Source: Scytonema sp. UIC 10036
Lineage (GTDB): Bacteria > Cyanobacteriota > Cyanobacteriia > Cyanobacteriales > Nostocaceae
DNA length: 64,000 nt
Direction: 5' to 3'
Assembly: GCF_009725235.1 (NCBI RefSeq)
Contig: NZ_WJFC01000052.1
Location: forward strand, 1-64,000
Part shown: positions 45,664-54,812 of the stretch, in pieces
Numbering within the stretch: the first letter of the stretch is position 1
How the letters are laid out: the number at the start of each line of letters is the position of its first letter
The notes under the pieces: generated by a model
The model's input: the letters and a program-made list of their open reading frames with translations, nothing else
Database searches by the model: none
Told to the model about the DNA's origin: nothing
Made by a program: the position numbers and the translations under genes

Positions 45664-47244
45664 TTACAGTGTTACCGTATACGCATCGCGAATTCCAGGG
45701 ACTTTGGTAATTTCAGACAAAATCCCATCGGGTAGGGGATCGTCAAGGCTGAGAACCATAACGGCATCACCGCGAACGATTTTGCGACCTACCTGCATAC
45801 TGGCAATATTGACATTAAAACTGCCCAATAGAGAACCCAATTTGCCAATAATCCCTGGCATATCTCGGTGCAGGGTGAATAACATGTGCTGACTGGGGGG
45901 GACGTTAATTGGAAAACCATCCAAGTTAGTGAGTCTGATTTCTCCATCACCCAACAAAGCACCAGTTACAGCATGAGTACCCAGAGAACCAGTCGCTTCT
46001 AAATGCAAAGAGCCAGCGTAGTCTTGAATTGCCGCATCTCGCGTTTCAATCACGCGGATTCCCCGCTCTTTTGCCTCAATACTGGCATTTACGTAATTTA
46101 CCCGTTCCCGCAGTGCTTTGTAAAGCAATCCTTTTAAGGATGCCACAACCAAAGGCTGACTCCTGTTTGTTGCCAGTTCTCCTTGGAGTCGGATATTGAG
46201 CAATTCCACCCGTCCACCAGCTAACTGTCCCACCAAGTTGCCCAAGGTTTCTGCTAGCTGCATATAGGGTTTGAGTTCTTCTATCACATCAGGACTGAGT
46301 CCGGGGATATTCACTGCTGAACGTGCAGGTAGCCCTAACAACACATCCCGAATTTGTTCCGCAACGTCTATCGCTACATTCACTTGTGCTTCTGTCGTGG
46401 AAGCGCCCAAATGGGGGGTGAGAACAACTTCTTTCCCCAACGCTTTTAAAGATGATTCACCCAAGGGTTCCTTCTCAAATACATCCAATGCGGCACCGGA
46501 GATTTTACCCTCTTTAATGGCAACAGCTAAAGCCTCTTCATCAATGATCCCGCCACGAGCGCAGTTAATAATCCGGGCGCTGGGTTTCATCTTTGACAAT
46601 CTTTCAGTGTTGATTAAATGCGTGGTTTCCGGTGTTTTAGGTATGTGCAAGGTGATGTAATCTGCTTGCTGCAATAACAAATCTAGCTCCACCAATTGAC
46701 AGCCGATTTGTTCTGCCCTTTCTGTAGAGATGAAGGGGTCATAAGCTAGCAGTTTCATTCCCATTGCTCTGGCAACAGCCGCAACATGGGAGCCAATTTT
46801 GCCTAAGCCTACAATACCTAAAGTTTTCTTGTAAACTTCAGCACCAACAAAAGTTTTGCGATCCCACTCCCCGCGTTTCACGGATACATTGGCATCAGGA
46901 ATGTGGCGGGACAAGGACAACATCATCGCCAGTGCGTGTTCTGCAGCAGCGATCGTATTGCCCTCAGGAGAATTGACAACCACAATTCCTTTGCGTGTAG
47001 CTGCAGGAACATCAACATTGTCAACACCAACGCCAGCGCGACCAATAATTTTTAACTGGGTGCCAGCTTCAATAATTTCTTGGGTGACACGGGTTCCAGA
47101 GCGAATCATGAGTGCATCGTACTCACCAATGATTTCTATGAGTTCCTCAGGTTTTAACCCTGTTTTAACATCTACTGTAGCAACTTGGGATAAGATATCA
47201 ACCCCAACTTGATCGATTGGATCGGAGACAAGAACCTTAGACAT
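45664..47244 (-). CDS. serA: D-3-phosphoglycerate dehydrogenase
   Basis: A 526-residue long-form enzyme of serine biosynthesis oxidising 3-phosphoglycerate. Features in order: substrate domain (LMIRSGTRVTQEIIEAG), NAD-binding loop GIVGLGKIGSHVAAVARAMG, catalytic R in INCARGGIIDEEAL, H in LTPHLGAST, then an intervening ASB domain and a C-terminal ACT domain (LFTLHRDMPGIIGKLGSLLG) for serine feedback. Length is standard for the three-domain type. Monocistronic and divergent from menG. Confidence 0.95.
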   Translation of the reverse strand: MSKVLVSDPIDQVGVDILSQVATVDVKTGLKPEELIEIIGEYDALMIRSGTRVTQEIIEAGTQLKIIGRAGVGVDNVDVPAATRKGIVVVNSPEGNTIAAAEHALAMMLSLSRHIPDANVSVKRGEWDRKTFVGAEVYKKTLGIVGLGKIGSHVAAVARAMGMKLLAYDPFISTERAEQIGCQLVELDLLLQQADYITLHIPKTPETTHLINTERLSKMKPSARIINCARGGIIDEEALAVAIKEGKISGAALDVFEKEPLGESSLKALGKEVVLTPHLGASTTEAQVNVAIDVAEQIRDVLLGLPARSAVNIPGLSPDVIEELKPYMQLAETLGNLVGQLAGGRVELLNIRLQGELATNRSQPLVVASLKGLLYKALRERVNYVNASIEAKERGIRVIETRDAAIQDYAGSLHLEATGSLGTHAVTGALLGDGEIRLTNLDGFPINVPPSQHMLFTLHRDMPGIIGKLGSLLGSFNVNIASMQVGRKIVRGDAVMVLSLDDPLPDGILSEITKVPGIRDAYTVTL

Positions 47245-47574
47245 GATTGCTTATTGTAAAGCTGTGGGTATTCCTTAAAGACGGACTTTCAGTTTAAACT
47301 GAAATGCTAGTACTTTTGCAGAAACGATTGCTGTAACAAACACAGGAGGCAGAGGGCAGCCTTTCCATCATGGAAGAGGGCTTGACTGAAAGCATTATGA
47401 TAGTACTAGAAAGTCAGTTGCCTCATAACTATCGAGCAGTTCCTCCCGCATTGAAACGTGACTGACTTTTTTGCCACTCACTCGGTACTATAAACCATCA
47501 ATCGTGCGAAAACCTATATCCAAAACCTATATATTTATGAAAATTTCTTAGCTTGGACTTTTGAGTGCCGACAA
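47245..47574. other. Divergent intergenic region serA-menG
   Basis: 330 bp with promoters for both genes expected. A 31-codon reading frame (47370-47465, + strand) is visible but has no supporting start signal. No RNA gene seen. Confidence 0.5.
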
Positions 47575-48270
47575 ATGACTCATAATGAAATTCGTACCAT
47601 TTTTGACCGTATTGCTCCTGTTTACGATCGCTTCAATGACTGGTTGAGTTTGGGACAGCATCACATTTGGAAAGACATGACGGTGAAATGGAGCGGAGTT
47701 AAACCCGGTGATACAAGTCTTGATTTGTGCTGTGGAAGTGGAGATTTATCTTTTATGCTAGCAAGGCGAGTGAGAAGCACAGGGCAGGTATTTGGAGTAG
47801 ACTTTTCTTATGAGTTGCTGGAGGTGGCAAGATCTCGCGCTCAAAGTCAGTATCCCCGATCTCCCATAACTTGGATAGAAGCTGATGTGTTAAATTTACC
47901 TTTTGACGACGACTGCTTTGATGCCGTAACAATGGGTTATGGATTAAGAAATGTAACAAACATTCCTCAAAGCTTAAAAGAAATACATCGTGTTTTGAAA
48001 AAAGGTGCTAAAGCGGCGATTTTAGACTTTCACCGTCCCAGCGATCCTCAAATGCGTGCTTTTCAACAATGGTATTTGGACAATCTCGTAGTTCCCATAG
48101 CAAACTACATGGGAGTAAAGGACGAATACGCTTATATTAGTCCCAGTCTAGACCGATTTCCCACAGGAGCGGAACAAATGGAGATTGGTCGTCAAGTTGG
48201 TTTTACGACTGTCACACACTACCCTCTTGCGAACGGTATGATGGGAGTGCTAGTGCTTATGAAAGGTTAG
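47575..48270 (+). CDS. menG: Demethylphylloquinone/2-phytyl-1,4-naphthoquinone methyltransferase
   Basis: A 231-residue UbiE/MenG-family SAM methyltransferase; in cyanobacteria it performs the methylation step of phylloquinone synthesis for photosystem I. Motifs: IFDRIAPVYDRFNDWLSLGQ (family start), LDLCCGSGDLSFMLA (SAM loop), DALPF-equivalent VLNLPFDDDCFDAVTMGYGL and the GVLVLMKG end. The final codon GGT is followed by TAG that belongs to the TTAGTGG repeat array. Confidence 0.93.
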   Translation: MTHNEIRTIFDRIAPVYDRFNDWLSLGQHHIWKDMTVKWSGVKPGDTSLDLCCGSGDLSFMLARRVRSTGQVFGVDFSYELLEVARSRAQSQYPRSPITWIEADVLNLPFDDDCFDAVTMGYGLRNVTNIPQSLKEIHRVLKKGAKAAILDFHRPSDPQMRAFQQWYLDNLVVPIANYMGVKDEYAYISPSLDRFPTGAEQMEIGRQVGFTTVTHYPLANGMMGVLVLMKG

Positions 48271-48360
48271 TGGTTAGTGGTTAGTGGTTAGTGGTTAGTA
48301 GTTAGTAGCTACCAACAACTAACTACTAACTACTAACCACTAACTAAGAACTAATAACTC
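48268..48360. repeat. Inverted heptamer STRR pair between menG and the DUF445 gene
   Basis: About five TTAGTGG units followed by ACCAACAACTAACTACTAA units; complementary halves. Confidence 0.85.
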
Positions 48361-48361
48361 A

Positions 48362-49594
48362 ATGGATTGGTCTCATCTTTGGCTTTATGTTTCTCCCCCT
48401 GTAGCGGGTGGAATTATTGGCTATTTTACTAACGACATAGCCATCAAAATGTTGTTTCGTCCCTACCGAGCAATTTATATCGGTGGGCGAAGACTTCCAT
48501 TTACCCCTGGATTAATTCCTCGCAATCAAGAAAGGCTTGCTAAAAATATCTCCAACACAATCATGGGGTCACTGCTGACTCCAGAAGAGTTGCAAAATCT
48601 GGCGCGACGATTGTTGCAAACCGAACGCGTACAAGGAGCAATTCTTTGGATACTGCGCTTAGGAATTGACCAAATCAAATCGGATCGCGAGCAGAAAACC
48701 GCTAAGATTTTGTCAGGAATATTGCGGGATTTGTTAGGAGAGTCTTTACCACGCCTACTTAGGGTACTCGCACGGCGAGAAGACTTTTTGGAAACGCAGG
48801 TTAATCAAATTTTTGACCAGATATTACTGGAATTTCAATTAACTGATGAACAAGCAACTCGTCTCGCAGATTGGCTGCTACAAGTCGTTATTCCTCCAGA
48901 TATAATGCGACAGGCGGTCATTGACTTTTTGACAGATCGCACCATCCAAGCTATTGATGAAAGCTTTCGGGAAAAAACTAGCGGTACCTATTGGGTGGTA
49001 GCAAATCTATTTGGTTTGCGGAATACTCTCAGCCGTTTGCGGACTTACTGCTTGGATGAAAAAGATGCTACCAATGCTCGTTTGCAGGAATTGATGCGAG
49101 AACTACAGGTGCGCGATCGCCTGAAGAAATTTTTACAAAACTTATCATTACAAAATCTACCAGTAGGTACGGTGCGACAATTGCGAAAAACGACACGCGA
49201 TAGTGTGCGCCAGTACTTACAAACGAGAGGTAGCGATTTACTCCAAGGATTAAGTGGCTCTGTAGACTGGGAGCATATAGCTATGTTATTAGTTAACCGC
49301 CTGAGCACTTCACCTGTTGTGAATGCTTCCTTAGAAGTTGTCAGTAAAGAACTCGCTCTGATTTTAGAGAGGTATTTGGAACGAGATTTAGAAGCTATAG
49401 TGGCTCAGGTAATTCCTATTTTGTCAATTGACCAAGTGATTGTTGACCGAGTAAAATCTACGTCACCTGCTGATTTAGAAGCAGCAATTGAAGGAATTGT
49501 CAAAAACGAATTGCAAGCAATTGTTAATTTAGGTGGGATTTTAGGTTTTGTTGTGGGGTTATTTCAAACAGCACTTTTATTATTTAGTCAATGA
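48362..49594 (+). CDS. DUF445 family membrane protein
   Basis: A 410-residue protein starting [20 protein letters not shown] with the family motif [20 protein letters not shown] and [20 protein letters not shown]. The centre is helical and charged; a hydrophobic helix ends the protein ([20 protein letters not shown]). DUF445 members are membrane proteins of unknown function, sometimes with apolipoprotein-like helices. The menG gene 92 bp upstream is on the same strand, across an STRR. Confidence 0.88.
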   Translation: MDWSHLWLYVSPPVAGGIIGYFTNDIAIKMLFRPYRAIYIGGRRLPFTPGLIPRNQERLAKNISNTIMGSLLTPEELQNLARRLLQTERVQGAILWILRLGIDQIKSDREQKTAKILSGILRDLLGESLPRLLRVLARREDFLETQVNQIFDQILLEFQLTDEQATRLADWLLQVVIPPDIMRQAVIDFLTDRTIQAIDESFREKTSGTYWVVANLFGLRNTLSRLRTYCLDEKDATNARLQELMRELQVRDRLKKFLQNLSLQNLPVGTVRQLRKTTRDSVRQYLQTRGSDLLQGLSGSVDWEHIAMLLVNRLSTSPVVNASLEVVSKELALILERYLERDLEAIVAQVIPILSIDQVIVDRVKSTSPADLEAAIEGIVKNELQAIVNLGGILGFVVGLFQTALLLFSQ

Positions 49595-50048
49595 ACGCGA
49601 TTGGGGATTGGGGATTGGAGACTAGGAAAGAGTTATTTTTTTCTTATCTGTTTATTATACGGAAAACTCCTTGTAAGCTGGTTGTGCTCCTCTTCTAGAA
49701 GCACAAAATACACAGATGTATTTCATTTTTAGATTTCCCTCTTTTAAATGAAAAATTTTTATAAAACCGCAGCCTGTAGCAGACGAACGCTGATAAATCT
49801 ATAAATTTATTCTCCTTTCAGGTGGTAAACGCTATATTTTGTCAAAATTCAATGCATCTGTTAGGTGAAGTTTTATAAAAAAGTGATATAGCAGTCCTAA
49901 ATGATTTACAAACACTTCTTCCTTGTCTTCCTTGTCTTCCTTGTCCTCCTTGTCTTCCTTGTTTGCATCTCAAATAGGATTGCTATAGCATATTTGGTGG
50001 GCAACGTTATTTCAATCCAAAATCCAAAATCCAAAATCCAAAATTGGC
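49595..50048. other. Gene-free stretch with minisatellites
   Basis: Contains GATTGGG units (49600-49620), CTTCCTTGT/CCTCCTTGT nonamers (49918-49965) and ATCCAAA heptamers (50013-50044). No gene seen. Confidence 0.6.
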
Positions 50049-52559
50049 TTATTTCGACTTAGGATAAGCAATGCGCTTGTGGTGAAATTGTTGCCAAACT
50101 TGTACAAAAATTTCTGCAATTTGAGACATTTCTTCTCGTGTTAATCCCGATGCTTCTAATTGTTTGTCTTGCCACTTAGCTCGGAGTATATTATTGAGCA
50201 TGACTAAAGCTTGTTCTGGGGAAACTTCTTTGAGCGATCGCAAAGCGGCTTCGCAGGAATCTGCTAACATAACGATACCTGTTTCTCTCGATTGAGGAAT
50301 GGGACCTTCGTAACGAAAATCAGCTTCATCGACTGTTAAACTGGGATCTGCTTGCACCATTTGTTGCGCTTGGTGATAGAAGTAAGCAATTTGCGTTGTT
50401 CCTTGATGTTCTGGAATAAATGCTTGAATTAGGGAAGGTAAACTGTGTTTTCTTGCCATCACCAGCCCTTCACTCACGTGCTTTTTAATAACTTCTGCAC
50501 TTTTCCAAGGGTCTTTAATTTCTGTATCGTGTTTGTTGGGTTCCCCCATTTGATTTTCAATAAATGCCATAGGGTCGTGCATTTTACCAATATCGTGATA
50601 TAATGCCCCCGCTCGTACAAGTTCAACATTACATTTCAAAGACTTGGCAGCGGCCTCGGCAAGGGTAGCAACAAGTAGCGTGTGTTGAAAAGTCCCTGGA
50701 GTTTCAGTCGCAAGTTTTTTTAACAAAGGACGGTTGGGGTTTGCTAATTCTGATAAACGGATTGAAGTCACCAAATCGAAGAGTTTTTCTAAATACGGGC
50801 TTAACCCCAATGCCACAATACTCCAAGCTAAACTGGACAATGCAAACAACACAGCATTTTGAATAACTGTATAGTACGGAAAAACACCTAAAGCTGCGCT
50901 CAGTAGCAGTCTGAGAACTAGATAAACACCTCCCTGAGTTAATGCGATCGCAACACTTAAAAGCGCTAGTTCCTCACGGGAATGGAGTTTTTGCGCCATG
51001 CAACTGCCTAAAATTCCTGCTGCTGTCCCTGCTAAAAGACTTGCTTTGCTAATATCTAAACTTATTGGTAGCAATATCGACAGTAGCCCTATGACTGCGA
51101 TTCCCAAACGGGGCCCGTAAAAACTACCCAATAATAAACCCACTGCACTCCAAGTTGTGTGTGGCGTACCCAGAACGATCGCTAATGGTGTACTAAGAGT
51201 TAGCAATAATATAAGCAGGCGATCGCTTTGTCGTAATTTACACCGACTTCGCCGTTCCAAAAGAGCAAAAAAGCTAACTGCCGCAGTCACCGCTATTCCC
51301 ACTTGTATCAATCTTTGCCAGTTAATCTCCCGACGTATAAGGTGGTAATGCTCCAAAACTTCAAAATCAAATGCCGTAATTTTTTCTCCCCTGCGAACAA
51401 TCAACTCACCTTTTCGCACAGTCACCATCACGGGTTTGACACCCGCCGCCGCTCTTGCTGCTATCAGTTGCGTTCGTAATTTATCAGTTTGAAGATTGGG
51501 TTTCAGTACCGCTAACAAAAGTCCGATCGCCAAAGGTTCGGTTTCCTTGGGTACTATAGTCTGTACGTGTAAAGTAACTGCATCTTTAATAATGTAAGGA
51601 GGAAGCCCTGAGGGTATACCTTGGGTGAGAATTTTGCGTGCAGTTTGTTGGATTCCCGCTTGTGTCTTTGCCCAATCATCATCTGAGATGTCAAGAAGGG
51701 AAACTGCTTCATAAACTGTTTCGGGTTTAGCCCCTATCAAGTCAGAAAGTTTCGTATTTGCTTGGGCATAGCCTTGACGGACTTTAATAATTTGAGCGAT
51801 GAGAGAAGATAAGTTTTGATCTGATGTTGATAAATGATATGTTTCTAATTCCTGCACGGCTTGGGCAAAGTCAGGGTTTTGGAACAAATTGTTGGCTTTT
51901 AAATCCTCTGTTCCCAGGTTACGATGTTCTTTATGTGATAGCCCTTGCTTGTGTTTTTTATTGTTGTTGACAGCAATTAACAGCGCTTGCCATTCCCAAT
52001 GAGAACACGAGCGCAGGTAACGCTGGGTTGATACAGATAAAATAAAAGTATCAAAAAACGGAAAAGCTCCCAGAGATGAGCGAATGCTGTTGCCTTCACT
52101 CAAAATTTGTTGTAAATTTTGATAAATTTCTTCATTAATTTGTGGATTTACCATTAAGACGGGTGCGGAGCTTGTGCTGGCTGCTTTTCGCTGTTCTTCT
52201 GTTTTTTTCTTGTCCTCAATTCTGGCTTCTTCGGGTGCTCTAATGGTTTGTGGCGCAATAGCCCCAATTTGCAACTGCGGTTGATTATATAATTTTTGTC
52301 CTAAAACTCCTGTCAGTGATAGGACTGCGATCGCAAAAATAACAGGGGAACGTTTTCCGTTCAGACAACTCAGAACAACTGTATAAACCCTATGTTCCCT
52401 TTTAACCGTCTTTTTAGTTGATCTTGCCAAGCTTAATGTTTGATGTTTGTCTGTCTCATTTTTGTCGAACACATAGAACTGATGGCGTAACTCTTTGTAA
52501 TGTTGCCGCCATTCAATCAATTTCTGGGTCACGGACAAAAAAAATTGCTGCGTTTTCAT
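50049..52559 (-). CDS. 7TM-HD (PgpH-like) metal-dependent phosphohydrolase
   Basis: An 836-residue membrane protein. A first helix (about 74-92) is followed by a large extracytoplasmic 7TMR-HDED domain (about 95-400), a bundle of seven helices (about 420-620) and a cytoplasmic HD domain with the metal pair H655-D656 in ALYHDIGKM. Family members such as Listeria PgpH degrade the second messenger c-di-AMP; cyanobacteria use c-di-AMP for osmotic and night-time control, so this is a plausible role. The start ATG lies 30 bp after an STRR-free gap. Confidence 0.9.
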   Translation of the reverse strand: MKTQQFFLSVTQKLIEWRQHYKELRHQFYVFDKNETDKHQTLSLARSTKKTVKREHRVYTVVLSCLNGKRSPVIFAIAVLSLTGVLGQKLYNQPQLQIGAIAPQTIRAPEEARIEDKKKTEEQRKAASTSSAPVLMVNPQINEEIYQNLQQILSEGNSIRSSLGAFPFFDTFILSVSTQRYLRSCSHWEWQALLIAVNNNKKHKQGLSHKEHRNLGTEDLKANNLFQNPDFAQAVQELETYHLSTSDQNLSSLIAQIIKVRQGYAQANTKLSDLIGAKPETVYEAVSLLDISDDDWAKTQAGIQQTARKILTQGIPSGLPPYIIKDAVTLHVQTIVPKETEPLAIGLLLAVLKPNLQTDKLRTQLIAARAAAGVKPVMVTVRKGELIVRRGEKITAFDFEVLEHYHLIRREINWQRLIQVGIAVTAAVSFFALLERRSRCKLRQSDRLLILLLTLSTPLAIVLGTPHTTWSAVGLLLGSFYGPRLGIAVIGLLSILLPISLDISKASLLAGTAAGILGSCMAQKLHSREELALLSVAIALTQGGVYLVLRLLLSAALGVFPYYTVIQNAVLFALSSLAWSIVALGLSPYLEKLFDLVTSIRLSELANPNRPLLKKLATETPGTFQHTLLVATLAEAAAKSLKCNVELVRAGALYHDIGKMHDPMAFIENQMGEPNKHDTEIKDPWKSAEVIKKHVSEGLVMARKHSLPSLIQAFIPEHQGTTQIAYFYHQAQQMVQADPSLTVDEADFRYEGPIPQSRETGIVMLADSCEAALRSLKEVSPEQALVMLNNILRAKWQDKQLEASGLTREEMSQIAEIFVQVWQQFHHKRIAYPKSK

Positions 52560-52850
52560 TTCCTATGACCGCAGTTCCTTACGTTATCAAATTAAAACAA
52601 CACCATCCGGATCGGAAACACACTTCAAGCAGATTTGTCACAATGGCTCCAAGAGAATTACGATTTTGGTTTTTGGATTGAGACTTGAGTAAAGCCTTGT
52701 TTAGGGTTACTTACACCTCACTATGTATTGCGTTCTTTTTTTATATAAGTAAAAGCACTCTTGTACTAGTATTCAAATATACTGTATTTTGGTAAAATTT
52801 GTTTGCTTGTGTTGGAATATACGTCACAGTATAAAAGTATGGGAATAGAA
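52560..52850. other. Intergenic region, no gene seen
   Basis: 291 bp, AT-rich toward the ADP-ribosylglycohydrolase-like gene. No repeat or RNA element identified. Confidence 0.5.
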
Positions 52851-53792
52851 CTAGCGCAGCCGAATGACGCGAGGGGCTGCTATTGCTTGTAAGGACGACT
52901 TGAAGCTCGGCCCCACTAAACTCTTTTCTTCCCCAAACTCATTTGAATCACGACCAATATCATACACTCCTGACCACACTGCCATTAGTGTGTTTGTTAA
53001 TCTTAACATATTATCAGAGTTAGCCATTTGCCACTTTTGAGCTAAATTTGAACGCTCAAGAGAGATTTGCCAAGTCACGGGAATACCTGAATTGCTGTTA
53101 TACGCTCCTGATAAAGCACCCGTTACTGTACCAATGGTTTTTGAGTAACGACTCAACCTATCTGCTCGTAAAACTGAGAGACGAAAGTCTTCTAAAGTAC
53201 TGAGAAAACAGTAAAATGCCATGGCTATGACGTTTCCTGGCTTTTCTTCTCTGGTTAACTCAGCTTGGGCGCTGTCTAACCCCGCTCCACTCTCTAATAA
53301 ATTCTTAACTTTTAATAATTGTTGTGGCAACCTTGTTGGTGTTTCTCCCAGAAAGGAAATGGTTTGGGGGATAAGGGTAGCCCGAGTCTGTTTTTCCGTC
53401 AGAGATTGAGCGATCGCGTAACCCACCGCTAGCATGCCATCTCTGATAATTGGCTCTGTCTGCCAAAATTCTGCAAGTGCTATCAAATTTTGGCGTAACT
53501 TTATTGAATTTTCATGAAAAAACAGCACCACTGGTAGAACGGCGGGAATAACTGACAAACTATCTTCTAACTGTATTCCTTGCTCTTGCTTGCACAAGCG
53601 ATCGCTAGTTTCAAGACGCGAAAACGCAATCAAAGTTTCGGTGTAAGAAGTTGCTACTTCACTCCAATGTGAAACCTCTTTCGAGCACACTTGTACATTT
53701 TCAGAAAAATCTTTATTCCTGAAAGCTATGTTTTCCCCAATAATTGCCCCTAGTAAAACCCCATAGCAGCGATTTAAAAGTGAATAACGCAT
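52851..53792 (-). CDS. ADP-ribosylglycohydrolase-like protein
   Basis: A 313-residue all-helical protein from ATG 53792 (MRYSLLNRCYGVLLGAIIGE); an upstream in-frame ATG would add 15 residues translated from STRR DNA. The N-terminus resembles the ADP-ribosyl-glycohydrolase (DraG/ARH) fold, but the usual GDALG metal motif reads GENIAF. The later glycine-rich helix (VTGALSGAYNSNSGIPVTW) matches GxxxGAxxGxxxIP of the family. Hydrolytic activity is therefore doubtful; it could be a structural relative. It is 29 bp from STRRs at both ends. Confidence 0.65.
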   Translation of the reverse strand: MRYSLLNRCYGVLLGAIIGENIAFRNKDFSENVQVCSKEVSHWSEVATSYTETLIAFSRLETSDRLCKQEQGIQLEDSLSVIPAVLPVVLFFHENSIKLRQNLIALAEFWQTEPIIRDGMLAVGYAIAQSLTEKQTRATLIPQTISFLGETPTRLPQQLLKVKNLLESGAGLDSAQAELTREEKPGNVIAMAFYCFLSTLEDFRLSVLRADRLSRYSKTIGTVTGALSGAYNSNSGIPVTWQISLERSNLAQKWQMANSDNMLRLTNTLMAVWSGVYDIGRDSNEFGEEKSLVGPSFKSSLQAIAAPRVIRLR

Positions 53793-53876
53793 AAAAAATG
53801 ATGAATTATGAATTATGAATGATGAATTATGAATCATTTAGCATTCATCATTCATCATTTATCATTCATAATTTTC
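53793..53876. repeat. Inverted STRRs (GAATTAT / ATTCATC)
   Basis: Six TGAATTA-type heptamers followed by five ATTCATC-type units, complementary, and ending inside the 3' end of aroQ. Confidence 0.85.
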
Positions 53877-54327
53877 TTATGTGGTACACTAACGCTTGTA
53901 AGCCCAACGTATAGCTTCTCACACCAAATCCGCTAATTTGCCCAATAACTACTGGAGCTATGTACGAGTGATGGCGAAACTCTTCCCTGCGGTAGATGTT
54001 ACTCAAATGCACTTCTACTGTCGGTAAATTAACAGCAGCGAGCGCATCTCGTAACGCCACACTTGTATGGGTGTACGCGCCAGCATTAATCAAAATCCCA
54101 TGATGTTGCCCCAGTGCTTCATGAATAGCGTCTACTAAAGCACCTTCATGGTTTGATTGTATTGGATAAATTTTTGCTTGCACTTTTTCACCTTCATCTT
54201 CCAAAATCTGATTGATTTCGGCTAGTGTCAGCGCACCATAAATTCCTGGCTCTCGCTGTCCGAGAAGATTAAGGTTAGGTCCGTGCAATACTAGAATACT
54301 CAGGTAGGTTGATGACAAGCCTTGCAC
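53866..54327 (-). CDS. aroQ: 3-dehydroquinate dehydratase, type II
   Basis: A 153-residue shikimate-pathway enzyme. Motifs: [20 protein letters not shown] (catalytic tyrosine at the end of this segment), [33 protein letters not shown] and [20 protein letters not shown]. Type II enzymes form dodecamers. The start is GTG (54327). A 45-residue reading frame follows immediately upstream on the same strand, ending 12 bp before this start. Confidence 0.95.
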   Translation of the reverse strand: MQGLSSTYLSILVLHGPNLNLLGQREPGIYGALTLAEINQILEDEGEKVQAKIYPIQSNHEGALVDAIHEALGQHHGILINAGAYTHTSVALRDALAAVNLPTVEVHLSNIYRREEFRHHSYIAPVVIGQISGFGVRSYTLGLQALVYHIRKL

Positions 54328-54339
54328 CTTGTGTTGTTG

Positions 54340-54477
54340 TTATCTACGGCGCGAACGGTCCTCTACCGGAATTGGAATCAATTCCGGTTCTGGCTCTGCG
54401 GCTGGTCCCAGAAGAGCTTCTATCAACTTTTGTGCCAGTTCCCTAAGTTTTTCTAGCAGGTTTTCTATATAGTCCAT
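54340..54477 (-). CDS. Small 45-residue protein, unknown
   Basis: From ATG 54477: MDYIENLLEKLRELAQKLIE, then ALLGPAAEPEPELIPIPVED and RSRRR. An amphipathic helix is followed by a proline/glutamate linker and a basic end, a pattern more regular than expected by chance. TTAGGAG lies about 11 bases before the ATG. It sits 12 bp upstream of aroQ on the same strand, probably the same transcript. The function is unknown; it was recognised as coding from composition only. Confidence 0.6.
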   Translation of the reverse strand: MDYIENLLEKLRELAQKLIEALLGPAAEPEPELIPIPVEDRSRRR

Positions 54478-54675
54478 TGAACTGAACGCTCCTAAGCTAC
54501 TCATTCAATATGTTTATTATTACACGGAGAAACTGGAGTATCTTTGCACTTTTGGCTGATAGATATGTTTCTCCCATACCCTTCTAATTGGGTATGCGCC
54601 ATCTTAGGATGTAACCTGTATTTTATGTACTCGACGCCCCGATTTTTGGCTGTGTTGCTATTTTATCAGAAAAAT

Positions 54676-54812
54676 TGGTTGGTGGTTAGTGGTTAGTGGT
54701 TAGTGGTTAGTGGTTGTTGGTTGGCCCTTATAATAAATAGCAAGGGCACAAGGTCAAGCGCCCCAACTAACAACTAACGACTAACAACTAACAACCAACA
54801 ACCAACCACTAA
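54676..54812. repeat. Heptamer STRRs around a unique core
   Basis: GGTTAGT units (54676-54724) and AACTAAC/AACCAAC units (54766-54812) flank a short unique core. The second block abuts and supplies the topA stop codon on the minus strand. Confidence 0.85.

Noticed and set aside
47370..47465. 31-codon frame between serA and menG
   Set aside because: It is too short to support without conservation; mentioned only as part of the intergenic note.
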